Source: Deltaproteobacteria bacterium
GTDB lineage: Bacteria; Desulfobacterota; Desulfobacteria; Desulfobacterales; JAFDCJ01
Direction: 5' to 3'
Length of the DNA: 7,788 bases
Assembly: GCA_019310665.1 (NCBI GenBank)
Contig: JAFDDW010000085.1
Location: 1-7,788 of the forward strand
The position numbers and the translations under genes were made by a program. The notes beneath the pieces are model-generated. The model had not been told where the DNA came from and did not search any database. It saw nothing but the letters and a program-made list of their open reading frames with translations. Positions 6,090 to 7,788 of the stretch are shown in pieces; the stretch's first letter is position 1, and each line of letters opens with the position of its first letter.

Positions 6090-6129
6090 TGCCTAAATTG
6101 CCTAAATTGCACTAAAATGCCTAAAATTA
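6090..6129 (+). repeat. TGCCTAAAW tandem repeat, copy E
   Basis: The units are TGCCTAAAT, TGCCTAAAT, TGCACTAAAA, TGCCTAAAA and a closing TTA. The array is exactly 40 bp long, like copies A and C, but the 10-bp unit is third instead of second. It starts six bases upstream of the HAD gene's ATG, so on the minus strand its TTTAGGC occupies the place of a ribosome binding site. Confidence 0.85.
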
Positions 6130-6162
6130 AGGATTTCAATCGATTCTTTGACTATGAGCTAT

Positions 6163-6276
6163 AGGTTGCGTGTTACGAGTTCTGCGTTAAGGAACATTCA
6201 GCGACAACTGATAGTTAAAAAATAAAATCGATAACATTCCTTTCATCAATCCGAAATCCGCAATCTAAAATCCGAT
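6163..6276. repeat. Mosaic of other short repeat-like sequences
   Basis: After copy E the gap contains a GTTGCGTGTTACGAGTT-type stretch (about 6165-6181) and an AATCCGAAATCCGCAATCT-type stretch (6248-6276). In the latter, variants of AATCCGA/AATCTAA recur about every 9-10 bases. From general experience both types resemble short dispersed repeats of bacterial intergenic DNA, but within this window each occurs once. The second runs into the 3' end of the SGNH gene and supplies its stop codon. Confidence 0.45.
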
Positions 6277-6948
6277 ATCGAGACAGTCCGAAATCGAGGA
6301 GACCATTTGCCAAGCCACTTTCTGCAGCAATAATGCCTCATCTTTATCCAGATCCACCCGCTTTTTACCCTTAAAGCAAAATGTTCCGGGAAGTCCTTCG
6401 GGACTGGTGTTGAACAATACCGAATAAAACACACAGGCCGTCAGATAGGACCCGATTGGGTTGGCATGCCGGCCGTCCTGGAGATGTAGATCAAAATCGG
6501 GATCAAGCCGATGGACTGCTTCCCAAACAAGCCCGACCGGAGCCAGGATGGCACCGAGCTCCTGCGTTAACTTTCCGTAAGCTGCTGCCAAACCAGATTG
6601 GGTTTCGGGCCGTATGCGGTTGGCCCAGGTCATGTAAAAAATTGTTTTGGCACCCTGTTTTCTGATTTCTTCATCCAACAAACCGGCATAGCGCTCAAAA
6701 GAGGCCAACTCTTCCAGTGGTCCGCCACTCCGATCCTGCAATACCACATAGTCCCATCGGTTTCCCCTGATTGCATCCCGGCTGGGCGGATTATTCCAAT
6801 GCCACTCCAGGCCGACCCCTTCTCCGGTGCATTGATCCACATCAAGCTCAAAACCACGATCTTCAGCGCTTACCAGCGCCAACAGCATCTGGGGCATATA
6901 ATTTAAATAGGTATGGCTGTTGCCGATAAACAAAACTTCTAAAGTCAT
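6265..6948 (-). CDS. SGNH/GDSL-like hydrolase family protein
   Basis: The 227-residue protein begins MTLEVLFIGNSHTYLNYMPQ, where GNS is the block I nucleophile motif (Ser11), as in SGNH hydrolases of the FIGNS type. VVLQDRSGGPLE (68-79) fits block III, with Gln replacing the more usual Asn. DGRHANPIGSYLTA (158-171) is block V with Asp158 and His161 completing the catalytic triad. Such enzymes are esterases, lipases or carbohydrate deacetylases; the substrate cannot be told. There is no signal peptide, so a cytoplasmic location is likely. No ribosome binding site precedes the ATG (the upstream minus-strand sequence is CTACTCAAA). The final residues (SDCLDIGF) come from a repeat-like sequence, which suggests that the original C-terminus was altered. 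It is divergent from the hicB remnant and upstream of the HAD gene by 181 bp. Confidence 0.8.
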   Translation of the reverse strand: MTLEVLFIGNSHTYLNYMPQMLLALVSAEDRGFELDVDQCTGEGVGLEWHWNNPPSRDAIRGNRWDYVVLQDRSGGPLEELASFERYAGLLDEEIRKQGAKTIFYMTWANRIRPETQSGLAAAYGKLTQELGAILAPVGLVWEAVHRLDPDFDLHLQDGRHANPIGSYLTACVFYSVLFNTSPEGLPGTFCFKGKKRVDLDKDEALLLQKVAWQMVSSISDCLDIGF

Positions 6949-6991
6949 TTTGAGTAGATCACATATTTTGAGAAGTTAAGTATTTCTTTAT

Positions 6992-7246
6992 GAAAATATA
7001 CCAGCTCCATCAAAGCTTGAAGACATTATGGACGATCCTGACTATTCGGATGCCGCCGCTATCCTTATTGTTTCTATATGCGAAGCGAAGCCCCGATCCG
7101 TTCGCGTGAATATAACTGTCCCTGAAGATATGCTTCGAAAAATCGATACCGTTGCGAAAAAAAGAGGTATGTCTCGATCTTCTTTCCTGGTTCATGCTGC
7201 TCAAAATGCTATAACATCCAACAAAAATAGCCACCCACAACAATAA
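6992..7246 (+). pseudogene. hicB-type antitoxin, C-terminal remnant
   Basis: From the ATG at 7028 the frame encodes 72 residues. VRVNITVPEDMLRKIDTVAKKRGMSRSSFL is the ribbon-helix-helix DNA-binding domain that ends HicB antitoxins. The preceding DDPDYSDAAAILIVSI fits the segment just before it in full-length HicB. HicB-like sequence continues upstream of the ATG in the same frame (ENIPAPSKLEDI, from about 6992) until a stop at 6977-6979. The ATG is therefore internal to the old gene. The N-terminal partial RNase-H-like domain that binds the toxin is missing, and no hicA lies beside it. It is either a decayed antitoxin or a short solo DNA-binding protein. No clear ribosome site precedes the ATG. 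Confidence 0.7.
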
Positions 7247-7256
7247 TATCTTCGTG

Positions 7257-7316
7257 GGATAACGTCGCTAATCAGCCGCGCGGCTTTTTGCGTCGGCTGA
7301 ATTAGCCTGGTTGGAC
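7257..7316 (+). other. attC-like recombination site (integron cassette site candidate)
   Basis: The 60-bp stretch starts 11 bases after the hicB stop. It folds as GCTAAT-CAGCCG-CGC (7267-7281), loop GGCTTTTT, then GCG-(T)-CGGCTG-(A)-ATTAGC (7290-7306), with two extrahelical bases on the 3' arm. Outside this lie three fully mismatched pairs (GTC 7264-7266 / CTG 7307-7309), then AAC/GTT pairing (7261-7263, 7310-7312). The 3' end is GTTGGAC, which fits the R' core GTTRRRY. Mismatched spacer, extrahelical bases and core box are the hallmarks of attC. The 5' box GGATAAC fits RYYYAAC poorly. Orientation, with the core box distal to the gene, is right for a cassette. The inner AGCCGCGCGGCT followed by TTTTT could instead be a small terminator. 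No integrase gene is in the window. Confidence 0.5.
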
Positions 7317-7365
7317 TTACTTCTCTTGAAATTCAAGTTTATGCTTTCCCCACCAATCCACAAGG

Positions 7366-7377
7366 TGTCAATTGACA
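7366..7377. repeat. 12-bp perfect palindrome
   Basis: TGTCAATTGACA is perfectly self-complementary. It lies between the attC-like site and the aldehyde dehydrogenase stop codon. A smaller inverted repeat, CTTGAA-A-TTCAAG (7325-7337), lies 28 bp before it. Either could be a protein-binding site; nothing indicates which protein. Confidence 0.35.
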
Positions 7378-7405
7378 ACAAACAACTCACAACCTACACT
7401 AAAAG

Positions 7406-7788
7406 TTAATCCGTGCCCCATTTTTCAAGGTATTCCCCGCAAAGCTCCTCCACTGTCGGGATGTACTCTTCTTTGGGAATTGACAACAGGGTGTAGTTGA
7501 GAAAGTTTTCCCAGTTGATGTTGCCGCTGAAGATGTTGCCGGCCCAGCTGCCGCAGCCGAGTGTATCGGTGGTCGGCAGACCGGTGTTCCATCCCCCGCT
7601 GTTGGCATGGGCATGGGGCATATTGCAGACAATCCGCCCCACATTGGCCCGCAGGGCAAGTTTAACCCGCCGCTCATCATTCTCCGTGTGGATGGAAGCC
7701 GAATGGCCCTCGCCGGAAAATTTAAGAATTTTCTCCAAGCGGTCCAGCATTTCGAAATGCTGGACCGCTTGGAGAAAATTCTTAAATT
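7406..7788 (-). CDS. Acylating-type aldehyde dehydrogenase, C-terminal part
   Basis: About 114 residues of reliable sequence end at TAA (7408-7406). GEGHSASIHT, RANVGRIVCNMPHA and in particular LPTTDTLGCGSWAGN match the C-terminal region of CoA-acylating aldehyde dehydrogenases (acetaldehyde, EutE/AdhE N-domain and sulfoacetaldehyde SauS types). These convert an aldehyde, NAD(P)+ and CoA to an acyl-CoA. Family members are about 450-500 residues, so most of the protein, including the cofactor domain and catalytic cysteine, is outside the window. The ATG at 7750 is not the true start: family homology begins mid-domain and the frame stays open to the edge. The last 35 bases (7754-7788) mirror 7719-7753, so codons beyond 7753 are suspect. 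There is no alcohol dehydrogenase fusion at the C-terminus. Substrate not determinable. Confidence 0.8.
   Translation of the reverse strand, partial: FKNFLQAVQHFEMLDRLEKILKFSGEGHSASIHTENDERRVKLALRANVGRIVCNMPHAHANSGGWNTGLPTTDTLGCGSWAGNIFSGNINWENFLNYTLLSIPKEEYIPTVEELCGEYLEKWGTD
7719..7788. repeat. Perfect 70-bp palindrome at the window edge
   Basis: Bases 7719-7753 and 7754-7788 are perfect reverse complements (35 of 35), centred on TTCGAA with no loop, and the mirror reaches exactly to the last base. It lies inside a coding sequence. A zero-loop palindrome of this length in a gene at a sequence end is typical of a fold-back chimera from amplification or assembly. A real hairpin end is much less likely. 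Confidence 0.9.

Noticed and set aside
6598..6906. 102-codon plus-strand frame opposite the SGNH gene
   Set aside because: The minus-strand frame has catalytic motifs (GNSH, DGRH); this one has none.
6949..6981. Second attC site upstream of the hicB remnant
   Set aside because: GTTAAGT fits the core heptamer but no folded stem or partner box could be found nearby.
7274..7289. Rho-independent terminator after the hicB remnant
   Set aside because: AGCCGCGCGGCT plus TTTTT is possible, but the stem is only 4 bp around a 4-base loop, and the larger structure with outer arms and mismatched spacer is better explained as attC-like. Not excluded.

Overview
The window looks like a whole metagenomic contig or a contig end. 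A gene runs off each edge, and the right edge is a perfect 70-bp palindrome that resembles an assembly or amplification fold-back. Moderate GC, the mix of catabolic genes and intergenic DNA crowded with short dispersed repeats suggest a sulfate-reducing-type Desulfobacterota (former Deltaproteobacteria) or a relative. This is an impression from style, not a proven placement.

Layout. Positions 1-555 (minus) hold the N-terminal part of an FAD-dependent oxidoreductase of the sarcosine/dimethylglycine dehydrogenase type. A 437-bp divergent intergenic region follows, with a well-formed promoter and a T-N11-A palindrome placed as a LysR-type operator would be. Then come a LysR regulator (993-1895), kbl (2063-3250) and tdh (3560-4597), all on plus. 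Tdh oxidises L-threonine to 2-amino-3-ketobutyrate and Kbl cleaves that with CoA to glycine and acetyl-CoA, so the core is a threonine degradation module under a likely dedicated regulator. The flavoenzyme may connect to it through glycine or N-methylglycine metabolism. Unusually, kbl and tdh are separated by 309 bp that contain a 261-bp inverted-repeat element with three internal hairpins.

The right half is less coherent: an orphan RsbW-like anti-sigma/ATPase domain protein (4894-5334, plus), a HAD hydrolase (5379-6083, minus), an SGNH/GDSL-like hydrolase (6265-6948, minus), the 3' part of a hicB antitoxin gene (about 6992-7246, plus) followed at once by a hairpin with the architecture of an integron attC site, and the C-terminal part of an acylating-type aldehyde dehydrogenase (minus, running into the edge palindrome).

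The most notable non-coding signal is a family of 9-10-bp tandem units (TGCCTAAAW) present in five intergenic places in either orientation, three of them joined to a CCGG-spacer-CCGG palindromic module. The inverted-repeat element between kbl and tdh, the attC-like site and the mosaic of other short repeats at 6130-6276 are further structures that the genes do not explain.
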